A stretch of DNA of 64,000 nt from Bacillus sp. JCM 19058 (GTDB taxonomy: Bacteria > Bacillota > Bacilli > Bacillales_H > Bacillaceae_D), in contig BAXO01000014.1 in the NCBI GenBank assembly GCA_001310555.1, positions 1 to 64,000 of the forward strand, written 5' to 3'. The notes under the pieces were generated by a model. It made no database searches, had not been told where the DNA came from, and saw only the letters and a list, made by a program, of their open reading frames with translations. The translations under genes were made by a program, and so were the position numbers. How positions within the stretch are numbered: the first letter of the stretch is position 1; each line of letters starts with the position of its first letter. Shown here in pieces: positions 20,335 to 30,547 of this stretch.

Positions 20335-21035
20335 GTTGACTATCTGCCTCCATTTTATTGATGAACAAGGTGATTGGCTCTAGATGCTGGATCATGGTCT
20401 GCTGTGATTTGTATAAATCCTTTGCCTTTAGAGCCTGATCATTGTCTCATGCTGTTCATAAGACGAAAGCATCTGTGCTTCGTCTTGAATCATATTCATT
20501 TTTGTCAGTGTAAAATAGTCATTGATGATTTCGCTGAACGTGTAAAATGTTTCGTTGCCAGTCGCTTTGATCAAAAACTGATGGAAAAAACGATCTGCTT
20601 GGCGTGTATCTTCCTGTTTTATAATCGCTTGGTAATATGAATTGTTTATGTCATGTAATTGCTGAAAATCAACCTCCATATTTTTCTCTATGATCAGCCG
20701 CAATGCACCAAGTTCGATGACTTTCCGGATCTCTACTAATTCTTTTATTTTCACGCCATGGGTATCATAATGGTGTCTCAAGATCTCTTTGATAGATTCA
20801 AGATTCGGATTTTGAATATACACCCCCCTCCGGCCTTGATTTTTAATATCCCAAAAGATTGCAGAGTGATGAGAGCTTCCCTAACAACAGTGCGGCTCAC
20901 TTGCAGCTGACTAACAAGCTCCTTTTCCGATAGGTATCTGTCTTTGGGTTTCAGATCGCTTTCTGCAATATGCTGTTTGATCCTCTTGATGGCAATATCG
21001 ACTAAGGATTCTTTTTGAATCGGCAAATGGCTCAC
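20312..21035 (-). CDS. Second GntR/FadR-type regulator
   Basis: About 240 residues: HTH (YLSEKELVSQLQVSRTVVREALITLQSFGILKIKAGGG) and FCD domain (EIRKVIELGALRLIIEK, FHQFLIKATGNETFYTF). Breaks at the six-C run near 20822 and near 20452; after the second the protein continues ALKAKDLYKSQQTMIQHLEPITLF and ends within the next gene's start. GTG at 21035. Only about 30% like its neighbour by eye, so not a recent duplicate. Divergent from nanA across 261 bases. Confidence 0.78.
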
Positions 21036-21186
21036 CTCTATACTAACAACTTTAATTTTTTTATCTTATTATAGCGCCCTTCGAATTCTTTATCACAGAA
21101 TTTCAAAGTCTTCCACTTTATATTAGTTAACCAAACTTGTTATATCCCATCCATTCATTGGACGCTTTTCACATAAAAAAAAGCGG

Positions 21187-21215
21187 TTGACATTTTTGAA
21201 AACGGCTTTTATGAT
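21187..21215 (+). promoter_or_regulatory. Sigma-A promoter of nanA
   Basis: TTGACA at 21187-21192, a 17-base spacer, and TATGAT at 21210-21215: near-consensus. Confidence 0.75.
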
Positions 21216-21235
21216 GAATTTAAAAAAAATAAAAT

Positions 21236-21246
21236 TGGTCTGACAA
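21236..21246. promoter_or_regulatory. FadR-type GntR operator in the nanA leader
   Basis: TGGTCTGACAA fits the FadR-subfamily half-site rule TNGTNNNACNA exactly and lies about 14 bases downstream of the expected transcription start, a repressing position. Confidence 0.5.
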
Positions 21247-21296
21247 TATTATATCTTTATCAGTCCACTTTTTCAATGCTAAGGAGGATTCAATTT

Positions 21297-22169
21297 ATGA
21301 AAGGACTTTTTTTCAGCATTACTCGTCCCGTTTGATGAAAAAGGAAATATTAAAGAGCAAGGACTACGTGACATTGTTAGACAAAATATAGAAGTCCAGC
21401 AGGTTGATGGATTATATGTAAATGGAAGTTCCGGAGAGAATTTCATGCTGTCAACTGAGCAAAAGAAAAAGATTTTCGAAATTGTCGGTGATGAAAACGC
21501 TGGTAAGGTCAAATTGATTGCCCAAGTGGGATCAATCAATTTGGACGAAGCAGTCGATCTAGGGACGTATGCAACGGAACTTGGTTATAACAGCCTATCC
21601 GCTGTAACTCCTTTTTTACTATAAATTCAGTTTCGAAGAAATTATGCATTACTATGAATCTATCATTGCTGAAACAACGAATAACATGATCATTTACGCT
21701 ATCCCTGCTTTAACAGGTGTATCAATGGAAGTTTCGCAATTTGATGAACTATTCAAGAATGAAAAAGTCATCGGTGTCAAATATACTGACGGCAACTTCT
21801 TCAAACTGGAAAGATTGCGTAAGAGATATCCGGATAAACTAATTTACTCTGGTTTTGATGAAATGTTGATTTATGGCATGGTTTCTGGCGTGGATGGTGC
21901 TATTGGGAGCACATATAACATCAATGGTAAGCGTGCTAAACAAATCATGGACTTGTGTCTTGAAGGAAAAGTAGACGAGGCATATGACGTCCAGCACGTA
22001 ACGAATGATTTGATTGAAAAAGTGCTTGATCTTGGCCTGTATCAAACTTTGAAAGAAGTCCTGAATCAAAAAGGCTTTGATGCCGGTACATGCAAAAACC
22101 GATGAGCGGTTTTGACAGCAGTAAAGTAGAAGAAGTCAAAAAAAACTGATCACGGATTTCAATTTATAA
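21297..22169 (+). CDS. nanA: N-acetylneuraminate lyase
   Basis: Splits Neu5Ac into ManNAc and pyruvate. DapA-fold protein of about 290 residues: [13 protein letters not shown] at the start, [22 protein letters not shown] (GxxGE substrate motif) near 45, the catalytic tyrosine in [13 protein letters not shown] near 137, and the Schiff-base lysine in [12 protein letters not shown] near 165. Corrections: seven-T run at 21307 (KGLFSALL), six-T run at 21612 ([11 protein letters not shown]), a lost base near 22090 ([12 protein letters not shown]) and an eight-A run at 22138-22145. GGAGG site nine bases before ATG. First gene of the divergent nan transcript. Confidence 0.93.
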
Positions 22170-22238
22170 GAAAGCGTAAAGGCGAGCTTCTGCAATTGCC
22201 CCTCAAAAGGAAAAACGCGTACAAGTAAAGTGAAACTT

Positions 22239-22274
22239 CAATCAGTGAGGGTTTCTCTCATTCCTCACTGATTG
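22239..22274 (+). other. Twelve-base perfect stem-loop between nanA and the transporter
   Basis: CAATCAGTGAGG / CCTCACTGATTG, loop of 12. No T-run follows, so it may set differential mRNA stability or partial termination rather than full termination. Confidence 0.55.
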
Positions 22275-22392
22275 TAAGTAGAGCAAATCTGTTTTGCGAG
22301 CAGCTGATTCCCACTGCAATTCTATGTGTAACCGCGTTTTGAGGAGGGAGTCTCACAGACAGTTAATGAGGGATAAATTTTTTTTAAGTGTA

Positions 22393-22405
22393 TGAAAGCG
22401 CTTCA
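22393..22405. promoter_or_regulatory. Possible cre site before the sialic acid transporter
   Basis: TGAAAGCGCTTCA resembles the CcpA site TGAAARCGYTTWCA but is one base shorter. Position 50 bases upstream of the transporter start suits catabolite control. Confidence 0.35.
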
Positions 22406-22450
22406 TGAAAAAATGAAAGCACTTTTATACAACATAAGGGGGATCTTACA

Positions 22451-23972
22451 TTGGATAAGGTAGGTCTTGGTACGGCGAATTGGGTTGTTTTGGTTATATA
22501 CTTGCTGGCGATGCTGTTAGTTGGTGTCTATTTCACAAAGCGTTCTGGAAAAAATACAGATGCATTTTTCACGGCCAGTGGGAAAATACCTGCATGGGCT
22601 GCTGGATTCAGTATTTATGCAACAACACTCAGTGCAATCACTTTCATGTCGACGCCAGAGCAGGCTTTTTTGACTGACTGGTCATATGCAGCAGGAAACT
22701 TGGCGATTTTTGCAATTATTCCTTTGTTGATTTATTTCTATATACCATTCTTCAGAAAACTGAATATTACAACGGCATATGAATATTTAGAAGAGCGTTT
22801 CGGTGTTTCCATGCGTTCTGTCAGCAGTTTGCTCTTCATCCTGTTCCATATCGGACGGGTTGCCATCGTCGTATATCTGCCGACGCTTGCCATCACTTCG
22901 GTATCGGATATCAATCCGGTGTTAATTGCAGCTGCAGTTGGTTTTTGTGTATCATCTATACGTTCCTTGGTGGCATGGAAGGTGTCATTTGGAGCGACGT
23001 GATCCAGGGAATCCTGCTTTTAGGCGGTGCATTTACTATCGTTATTCTTGGTATTTACCTTGTCGATGGCGGTTTCTCCACTGTGATGCACGATGCTGCA
23101 AATGATGGTAAGTTCCTCACCGCAGATAACTGGAAATTCGGTACTGCCGCAGCAGCGATTCCTATCATTTTTCTCGGTTCGATTTTCAATAACTTGCACC
23201 AGTACACGGCAAGTCAAGATGTCGTTCAGCGTTATCAGACAACAAGCTCCAACAAGGAAACAAATAAATCATTGTGGACAAACGGTATTCTTGCTCTAAT
23301 CACCATCCCGATCTTTTACGGAATGGGGACGGTTTTATACAGTTTCTACACTCATGCAGAATCATTGCCTGAAGGATTCAACACATCTGCAATTGTCCCT
23401 TATTTTATCGTGACCAGCTTACCAGCGGGAATTGCCGGACTAATGATCGCAGCTATTTTTGCTGCTTGCCAGTCTACAATCTCATCTAGCTTGAACAGTA
23501 TTTCTGCTTGTGTGATCACAGATTTCAAACAGCGCTTCTTTGGCAAGGAGCAAGGAAAAAAAATGATGTATTGCTTGCACGATGGGTAATTGTTATCGCA
23601 GGAATACTTGGTGTAGGGGCAGCATTGTATCTGGTATCAACCAACCGTGCGGAAACTTGGAATCTATTCCTGGCAATTACCGGTTTGTTTGGTGTGCCAA
23701 TCGCAGGTATCTTGCTCTAGGTATTTTCACCAAACGTGCGAATACACCAGGCGTATGGGTTGGTCTGTTATTAGCAGCAATCACGGCATATTTTGTAGGA
23801 AAAACAAGCCTGACACCATTCGCTGTAAGCATGGTATCATTCTTTAGTTCATTTATTTTTGGGTATATTGCAAGCTTGTTTTTCCCGAAAGCGAATAAAA
23901 ACATTAAGGGGCTTACCATTTATACAAAAAAACGAAAACTATGTCAGAGCAGATGCAAGGAAAGGCGCATGA
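22451..23972 (+). CDS. Sodium:solute symporter, probable sialic acid transporter
   Basis: SSS-family importer, about 505 residues with 13 predicted membrane spans. N-terminus NWVVLVIYLLAMLLVGVYFTKR, then TTLSAITFMSTPEQAF, YTFLGGMEGVIWSDVIQ and TSLPAGIAGLMIAAIFAA, all in the expected SSS order. TTG start at 22451 has AAGGGGGATC upstream. Breaks near 22946, at the A-run near 23560, near 23719 and at 23933; the true C-terminus ends KNENYVRADARKGA. Substrate inferred from its place directly after nanA; several Firmicutes use SSS proteins for Neu5Ac. Confidence 0.82.
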
Positions 23973-23981
23973 AGGATCTTG

Positions 23982-24018
23982 AAAATGCCAGCACCCAGTC
24001 AGGCGCTGGCATTTCTTG
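23982..24018 (+). terminator. Terminator of the nanA-transporter transcript
   Basis: ATGCCAGC / GCTGGCAT stem extended by a few pairs, then TTTCTT. Confidence 0.65.
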
Positions 24019-24114
24019 ATGCATTTCTGGGCTTTCCGCATTTCTTATATGTAAGGGGAGCACCATTGCCCACTCCTTGACCCATTTTTACACGTATCTC
24101 GGCTGAACCCCTAT

Positions 24115-25230
24115 TTAAGTCAATACGTCAATAAATGCTTGATCATGTGTTACGTCGAAGAATTCAGGCGTTTCCAAAAAAAGGTTGTAAAACCTTCCTC
24201 GGTTTAGCGGATTGTTCACAAAGCCCTGGGCAATTTTTAAGTGATGGAGCGCCAGCTTTCGATCTTTCTCGTTTGCCCATATGCATATGGCTAAGAAGAA
24301 ATGTGTATTGGCATTAGCGTCCTGTACATGTATCGCGGTTTGTAAAAAGTGTGTTGCTTGTTCATATCTCTGTGCCCACATCAAGCGGGCACCGACATCG
24401 TGGGCGACCCAGCTCAGGAGGTAGCTATCAGCATCCCGTGCAACTTCCCGTTTTTGCAACTCCTTCTCGACATACGCACTGGCTTCAGTCACCACCCGAT
24501 CAAAACCGTTCCAATTCCCTTGCTGATGGTAAATACTCATCCGTGTCGTGATCGCAGCCAACCAAAAAAATACGATACTGATCCCATGTCACGTCTTCGC
24601 TCATCAAAGATTCCATTTTCTCCAATTCATCTAGTGCATCATCCACTTTTCCATTTTGCTCAAATATCGCTGCTCCGGCTCGTAGGAAAAGACATTTCCA
24701 ATAACGGCTGACCTCAGGACTTTTAAGGCGTTTTGAAGCTTCACGATATAGCTGAAACCATTCATCATACGGCCTTCTCTTGCCCAACATTGAGTCTGTG
24801 TTGTATCTTCAACTGCCCTCAATACATGTTCATCCTTCATATGTAATGATGTCCACCGGAAAAATTCAGACTGTTCTTCTATTGCTTCTTGATCTCTGTG
24901 TAGAACTGACAAGGTATCGACTAAATGCCAACGAGACCAGAAGGTTTCCTCAGGAGCCAGATCCGAGTCCAAATAGTTCCGATGTAACTGGAGTCGTTTC
25001 TCCAACCCTACCTCTCCCATATAATTGTAGATATCGTCAGCCATATGGACAACATCAGCATTCAGCGATTTCTCCAGTTCATGTTCAATTTGATGACATA
25101 ATTCCTCAAGAACCACATCATCTGATAGCGGGTTGGACGAAATCCTTTCTTTGAAATCTATGAATTGTTTTCGTATTGCTGCTACCTTTTCAGACACACT
25201 GATCTCCTCCGTTCGAGCAGTATCTTGCAT
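24115..25230 (-). CDS. Uncharacterised helical repeat (TPR-like) protein
   Basis: About 370 residues when two breaks are joined (near 24788 and near 24566). The product is helix after helix with TPR spacing: LHRNYLDSDLAPEETFWSRWHLVDTL, YDEWFQLYREASKRLKSPEVSRYWKCLFLRAGAAIFEQ, AQRYEQATHFLQTAIHVQDANANTHFFLAICIW. No catalytic domain. I do not recognise a named family. It converges on the nan transporter and is probably a separate unit. Confidence 0.6.
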
Positions 25231-25984
25231 TAACCGTGCATTCCGCCTCTAGAAACACATTCGATATCAATTACCATAACCCTTTGTGGATATTAAATTT
25301 ATCGATTGTTCTGAGACTGCCTAACATAAATTTTCTAGTTTACGTGTAAGCTACTAATCGACAAGGACTCAGCATAACAAGGTATTCTCGCGAAAATTTA
25401 TTTCATTCTGGAAAGTCACAGCATTAGCAACGAGATCGTTATAGTTAATACGCTTTTCTTGTTCTTCCTGATCATTTTTAATCATATCCCGTCTCCGCCG
25501 AAAAAGAGCCATTTAGAAAAGCCGTTGTATGCCTCAACTTTGTTTGTACTGGCCGTTATTTGTTCCGTAATTTTATGTCAGAAATATATTTAAGAGAAAG
25601 ACAGTCTAACGTAAACTCCAGCCTAGACCCAGGTCTGATTTCTCCCTGTTTTTTTGCAACTGTGATAAAATGAAAAACGACAAGTGAACACGTTTGATGG
25701 TTTATAGAAGGCTTTGATCCTGTCATGAGCTTACGTCATCCGCAGGCTAATCCGCCCACGTTTACGCCGGGTGTTGCTCAAGTGCGCCGTCCGACGCTCA
25801 CGTAGCGTTCGCCATTGCTTAGTCGGTCAAGAGAGGACTCCTTCACCGGCGTCTCATTAAATGCGAGGAAGCAAAAGGAATGCTTCACCTCTTTCATAGC
25901 CATTAACCGTTGAGTCACTTGATAAGACGGCTCCGTACTCGGACTTACACGACCAATTTTGAATGGAAGGACTGGAACCTTAAT
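25231..25984. other. Long intergenic stretch with a possible dispersed repeat
   Basis: The right half (about 25740-25990), read on the minus strand, has a coding-like stretch including FNETPVKESSLDRLSNGERY and then, after a stop, ATPGVNVGGLACG. I recall near-identical short peptides scattered through Bacillus annotations, which suggests a repeated non-coding element rather than a gene. The left half shows nothing recognisable. Confidence 0.35.
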
Positions 25985-26715
25985 ATGGCAAGACGTCTCG
26001 AAGGTCATGTATTTGACCAAACGATTGAAAGTCGTTATTTAGGAGAGCAGCAAAAGCTGTTATGCTATACTCCGCCAAGCTATACTCCTTTATCCAGCTA
26101 TGGAGTGCTTATATGTCAGGACGGCAGTGATTACTTTCAGCTTGGACGACTGCTGCGCCAGGCTGAAGAGCTAATGAAAGAAGCTGAAATAGAGGAAACG
26201 ATCATTATCGGCGTTCCTTACCCTAGTGTCGAGGAACGCAGGAAACGATACCACCCGAATGGGGAGAAACGAAACGATTATCTTCGATTTCTCGCCGATG
26301 AACTCGTTCCGTTTTTAGACGAGCAGTTTTCCATCGAACCGTTCGCAACTAGCCGTACATTAGCCGGAGATTCCCTTGCGGCGACGGTTTCACTACTGGC
26401 AGCACTTGAATACCTAGTCTCTTTGGTCAAGTCATGATGCATTCGCCATATGTAAATGATACTGTTATCGCCGCTGTCGATGAGCATACCTTAGCCGATA
26501 CGCTCTCCGTTTACCATGTAATAGGCAAGCAGGAAACAGCAGTGAAAACAACCGACGGGCAAGTGCTTGACTTTTTAACGCCGAACCGGCAATTGCATCG
26601 CGCGTTAAAGCAGCAGCCTATTACGTATACGTATGATGAATTTGACGGTAACCATACATGGACTTACTGGCAAAAGGATTTGCCGCGCGCGTTGCGCTCG
26701 CTGTTACCATATTAA
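25985..26715 (+). CDS. Esterase family protein, YjcH-like
   Basis: Alpha/beta hydrolase of the putative esterase (D-like) family, about 243 residues. Visible are SSYGVLICQDGSDYFQLGRL, IIIGVPYPSVEERRKRYHP, the nucleophile elbow LAGDSLAATVS near residue 125, MMHSPYV, and the histidine segment FDGNHTWTYWQKDLP at the end. A base is missing near 26415 (LEYPSLFGQVMMHS). ATG at 25985 has GGAAGGAC upstream. In B. subtilis yjcH lies with yjcG and yjcF; here the yjcF-like gene follows directly and yjcG is missing. Confidence 0.82.
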
Positions 26716-26736
26716 GCTAGAGAGGAAGAAGAAACA

Positions 26737-27162
26737 ATGAAGGTTATACAAGTAAGCAATGACAAGGAGCGTGCTGCTGCTTTTCTTATTCGCCAAAAGG
26801 TGTTCGTGGAAGAGCAGAAAGTTCCACTAGAGGAAGAAATAGATTCATTCGAAGACGAGGCGCTTCATTTCGTTGCCTACCATAACGATAAACCGGTCGG
26901 AGCCGGACGATTACGCTTATTTGATCACTTTGGAAAAGTTGAACGGGTTTGCGTCCTTCAACAAGCAAGAGGAACTGGCGCAGGACGAGCATTGATGGAG
27001 ACGATTGAGGCGAGTATTTCTGCAGCAGGAAAACCAAAAGCAAAGCTTAATGCGCAATGTCAGGCTGAGGAGTTTTATCAAAAGCTCGGTTACGAAACGA
27101 TTTCAGATCAGTTTCTGGATGCTGGTATCCCACATGTCACCATGCTCAAGACGGTGAACTAG
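26737..27162 (+). CDS. GNAT family N-acetyltransferase, YjcF-like
   Basis: Intact, 141 residues. GNAT fold: AFLIRQKVFVEEQKVPLEEEIDSFE (the YjcF-type start), HFVAYHNDKPVGAGRLRLF, VERVCVLQQARGTGAGRALME (acetyl-CoA loop R/QxxGxG/A) and FYQKLGYETIS. Acceptor substrate unknown. Starts 21 bases after the esterase stop with AGAGGAAGAAG upstream, so they form one transcript. Confidence 0.9.
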   Translation: MKVIQVSNDKERAAAFLIRQKVFVEEQKVPLEEEIDSFEDEALHFVAYHNDKPVGAGRLRLFDHFGKVERVCVLQQARGTGAGRALMETIEASISAAGKPKAKLNAQCQAEEFYQKLGYETISDQFLDAGIPHVTMLKTVN

Positions 27163-27191
27163 GAGCTGAATGGATATGCGCGTGAAGGTGG

Positions 27192-27240
27192 CGTAAAAAA
27201 AAGCCCGATTTCTCCTAAAAACGAGAAATCGGGCTTAACG
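27192..27240 (-). terminator. Terminator downstream of yqgV
   Basis: Fourteen-base stem (AAGCCCGATTTCTC / GAGAAATCGGGCTT) with eight T on the minus strand. The stem may also help end the convergent esterase-acetyltransferase transcript. Confidence 0.8.
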
Positions 27241-27424
27241 CTATATGTACAGCCTAGCCCCTACTTTCTTCGCTTTTCCCGGCTGAGGTAAACATAAGCG
27301 CTCGAATGAAACGACTTTTCATCAAGCTATTATGCAATGGACTCGTTAAATATCCTTTAATCGGAAACTGGCTTCTCCTGATGTTCGAGTGCTTCTTCTC
27401 TCTGCGGCTGATAGAGCTTTGATT

Positions 27425-27711
27425 CTACCGCTTGCAGCTTTCCTTCCATGGAACCGTTTGATCACGGCGGTCATCGATGCGAATATCGTCGCTACTCGTT
27501 GAACGCCTTGCTTGAAAGGAACCTCGTGAATGTCCTGAATGACCTCAAATAATACAGGAAGCTCTCCCTCTATTAAGGTGCTCATCGGCGTTAGCTGATA
27601 GCTGATTTTCTCTTGATGCCTTGCGAGCACACGATGAATGTCAGCAATGTAATCGCTCACACTCGTTGTTTCCGTACCTATCGGTATGATCGTTATATCG
27701 ACTATTGCCAT
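27425..27711 (-). CDS. yqgV: MTH1187-family thiamine-binding protein YqgV
   Basis: Small ferredoxin-like protein that binds hydroxymethylpyrimidine/thiamine in relatives. MAIVDITIIPIGTETTSVSDYIA at the start, YQLTPMSTLIEGELPVLFEVIQDIHEVPF in the middle; the end, after a lost base near 27488, reads IRIDDRRDQTVPWKES, as in B. subtilis YqgV. About 95 residues, normal. AAGGAGGAG lies at the right distance before ATG 27711, supporting an independent start although the upstream gene is open in the same frame. Confidence 0.88.
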
Positions 27712-28471
27712 TCTTTTCTCCTCCTTCTTTTTCAAGCGTGATCGGATCGCTAAATGGTCGGGGAATTCCATTGTCGCGAGCCGGCGATAAGCGGCAATTC
27801 CCACAAGTAAATGCTGACGGTCAGGCTCGGCTGTCGTGACATGCTGCTGCAGCCAGTAGGATGTCGCAAGAACAAGACGGCTCAGCCAGCCAAAGCCTTG
27901 TTGTCTCATAAGCCAAGTAACAATCGGTATAGCCATAAGTGAACCGTAGGAAGCTATCATTAATGCTTGCCCTGCTTCTATTCTTCCGATCAAAACAAGA
28001 AAAAAATGTGCCTAGCAGGACGATAGAAAAATAAATAACGACGATGTTGGTTGAGCAGTTCCGATTCGTTATAGCTGCCTGTTGAATCTGCTTCCAACGA
28101 GTGTTTAATTTGACACCGCGATCGCTGAAGATTTTATGCTCTGCTCCGTGGTACTGTTTAAGCTGCTTCGGAAAAAGGAAATGGGTTCCGAACAATAAGT
28201 AAAATAGCGTATAATACGGAAGCCCAGCCCAGGAAGTCTCAACAAATATGCCGCTCAGCTTCGGAATAAAAATCAGGCATACTCCTGCAAAAATGAAAAG
28301 CTTATGCAATAACGGCAACGACTGAAGTACTTGCTTGCCCATCAGTAAGAAAGTACGCACGTTGATCGGCTTGATCCAGTTTTTTAAACATCCGTTTTCA
28401 TAATAAGCACAGGCTGCATACTCCTTGCCAACAAAGAAAATTCCGTTCTGGTATGACATTCCTCGAATCAC
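27712..28471 (-). CDS. DUF1385-like membrane protein (YqhQ-related)
   Basis: Membrane protein with the DUF1385 hallmark KQYHGAEHKIFSDRG near residue 110 and four to five hydrophobic spans (LHKLFIFAGVCLIFIP, GLPYYTLFYLLFG, NIVVIYFSIVLLGTFF, ALMIASYGSLMAIPIVTWLM). A break near 27995-28002 joins LLGTFF to LVLIGRIEAG. No stop codon occurs between its last residues (AIRSRLKKKEEKR) and the start of yqgV, so it is open into that gene. GTG at 28471. Shorter than typical YqhQ (about 320). Function unknown. Confidence 0.6.
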
Positions 28472-28492
28472 GCGATCAACTCATTTCCGCCC

Positions 28493-29124
28493 TTATTCAC
28501 CGACTCTTGCTTCGACGATCCAGTGAGGGACATTACGCGCTCCTTCAAACTCTGGTTCACGCAAAAGGGCATCTGATATGACGAGTGGACTATGAGCGGT
28601 CCACGTATGAAGGAGACGAACCGATACATCGGCGGCGTTTAACTCAGTTCCGCGAATGAAGATCCGCGCTTGTCCGCGATTTCCATAGCTCTCATTTTCC
28701 TCTACTTTATTAGGAAATGTGAAAATTCCGCCATTGTCAATTACGGACGCCGTATTCGTATAAATTTCGTGTTCGGCATAAAAAAAGCACAAGCTCTCCG
28801 TCTTCATAATCGACATCTGTCCGCCCTTCTCCATTACCATCCAAAAGTGACACCCCTAAATAATCGTCGCCAAACAGGCCTTCGGCAGGAGCGACTGTCC
28901 AATCCCATTCCGCAGAAACATAAAGCCCTTCCGCTGACTCCCTCACATCGACGAGAAGTTCAACATGATTTTGCATCTCTTCGTTTGTCACTGCTTCATG
29001 ATCCTGCAGAAAATAAACGCCCCCAAACACCATGAGAACCATTAAGATGACTGGAAGAACGACGACAGGCCAATTTTTTTTGCAACACGATGTTCAACTC
29101 TCTTTCTATGAACGGCTGTTTCAT
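28493..29124 (-). CDS. Membrane-anchored protein of unknown function
   Basis: About 208 residues after removing one base in each of two runs (near 28783 and at 29075-29082). A single N-terminal membrane anchor (NWPVVVLPVILMVLMVFGGVYFL) is followed by an outside domain rich in beta strands: HVELLVDVRESAEGLYVSAEWDWTV, ENESYGNRGQARIFIRGTELN, ending NVPHWIVEARVGE. No family recognised. Same strand as the DUF1385 gene and 21 bases upstream of it, so probably cotranscribed. Confidence 0.6.
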
Positions 29125-29423
29125 CCATTATAATTATACAGCTAGAGCTGCTGGAAACGAATACTTTCAACCGAAATGTTCCTTATTTATTCCGATCTTT
29201 TTTCTATACTGAATGAGCTCGCCTACTATTTTACTATAACATTTCCCCGTCTCCATTTCGATCAGATTCCTTGAACGATTCGTCTCTTCCGTTAGACAAA
29301 AAAAAGTGATCCATTAAGAAGACCTCCGTTTTGAAGGGAGGCCCGTCATTTGAAAAAGACGTTTGCGGCTCTTAAAAAAAATAATCAAATGAACCTCCTA
29401 CTTTTTAGACGAACGGCTTATCT

Positions 29424-30344
29424 TTACGCTAATGTCATCGGTTCCTTGTACCATTTAGGAATTGGAGTAGAGAATTCCCTAAAGCAATCAGTGATTTGTG
29501 TAGCATTCATGAGCATCGTTTTTAGCTCATCTTCTCCAATAGCAAGCGCCCAAGGAATCGAAGAGAGAATATTCGTCGCACTATATAGCGCTAATAGATG
29601 AAAAAACTCTTCCGGTACACAGTTATTAAAATACCCGTGGATTTGACCATTCGCAAATGGGACACTGACACGCCAAGTAAAGATAAACCGGTCAAATTCC
29701 TCCCACGGATCGCCATAGCTTGAACGATTAAAATCGATAATCGCCAAATTTTGCTCTGGTGTAACGATCAAATTTCCGAGATGATAATCCCCATGCTGGA
29801 AGGTTTGTACCCTATCCTTTAAGTAATGAAGCTGCTCGTTTATAAACTGAATAATAGTAGCGTCGTTCGATAGCTTTACCGGACAATTTCGGTAGCCTTC
29901 GATTTTTCTCTTTACTTTTTGCTGATACAGCTCCGCCCAAGGCATATCACTTGGTGCAGTTACCGTATGCATTTGTCGCAAATATCGACCAGCACTAACT
30001 CCGAGCAAATATTGCTTTTCCTCTGACATTTTCGGAAGTACAGCCTCAGCGTCCTCCCCGTCAAGCCAGGACAAGAGCAAGTATACATAACTATTATTCC
30101 CTAGCCTCCCCATATCGATAGGTTCAGCTATTGGCAAACCTAGATGATACAACTTCTTCATATTTTCGTACTCTAGCTTCTTTTTTTTCAAATTGCTCCA
30201 TCGACGATACTCGCACTAATAGCTTATTTCCTTGCCGATTTTCGATATAGTATTTTTGATCGTCAGACCAACCTTTGTGATTTGTTTCATCAACGTCCAT
30301 TCAGTAAAAGCAGGAATTTCCTTGAGCAGCTCGAAAACGGACAA
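29424..30344 (-). CDS. APH-type phosphotransferase
   Basis: Small-molecule kinase fold of the aminoglycoside/choline phosphotransferase superfamily, about 305 residues. The catalytic loop FQHGDYHLGNLIV and the metal-binding IDFNRSSYGDPWEEFDRF are clear in the C-terminal half; YLLLSWLDGEDAEAVLP is the hinge. TTG start at 30344 has GTAGGGGG upstream. The N-terminal lobe is broken near 30260 and in the T-run at 30180-30188. Substrate unknown; resistance should not be assumed. Confidence 0.78.
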
Positions 30345-30547
30345 AACTGCACCCCCTACATAAGTCTTGCGAGTAGCATACTTGATAGTAGGATAAAAAA
30401 TCAACCGATAACCGGATTCAGCGAACGATTAGCGCTCCCTGCTTTTTTCCGCCGATTAGTTGAGGAAGTGGCTGAGCAGGTGTCGACGAATACCGGGGCA
30501 AGGTCACGATTGCGGCAATAGGCTGTCGGCTTCACCGGATTCCTCTA

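Noticed and set aside
21120..21145. Second GntR operator around GTTAAC upstream of nanA
   Set aside because: Half-site spacing is two rather than three bases, so it does not satisfy the FadR-type rule.
25727..25807. 26-codon plus-strand ORF (MSLRHPQANPPTFTPG)
   Set aside because: No ribosome binding site and it overlaps the probable dispersed repeat.
29424..30344. Antibiotic resistance gene (aminoglycoside phosphotransferase)
   Set aside because: Only the superfamily fold is supported; the sequence between motifs does not match a known resistance enzyme and there is no mobile context.
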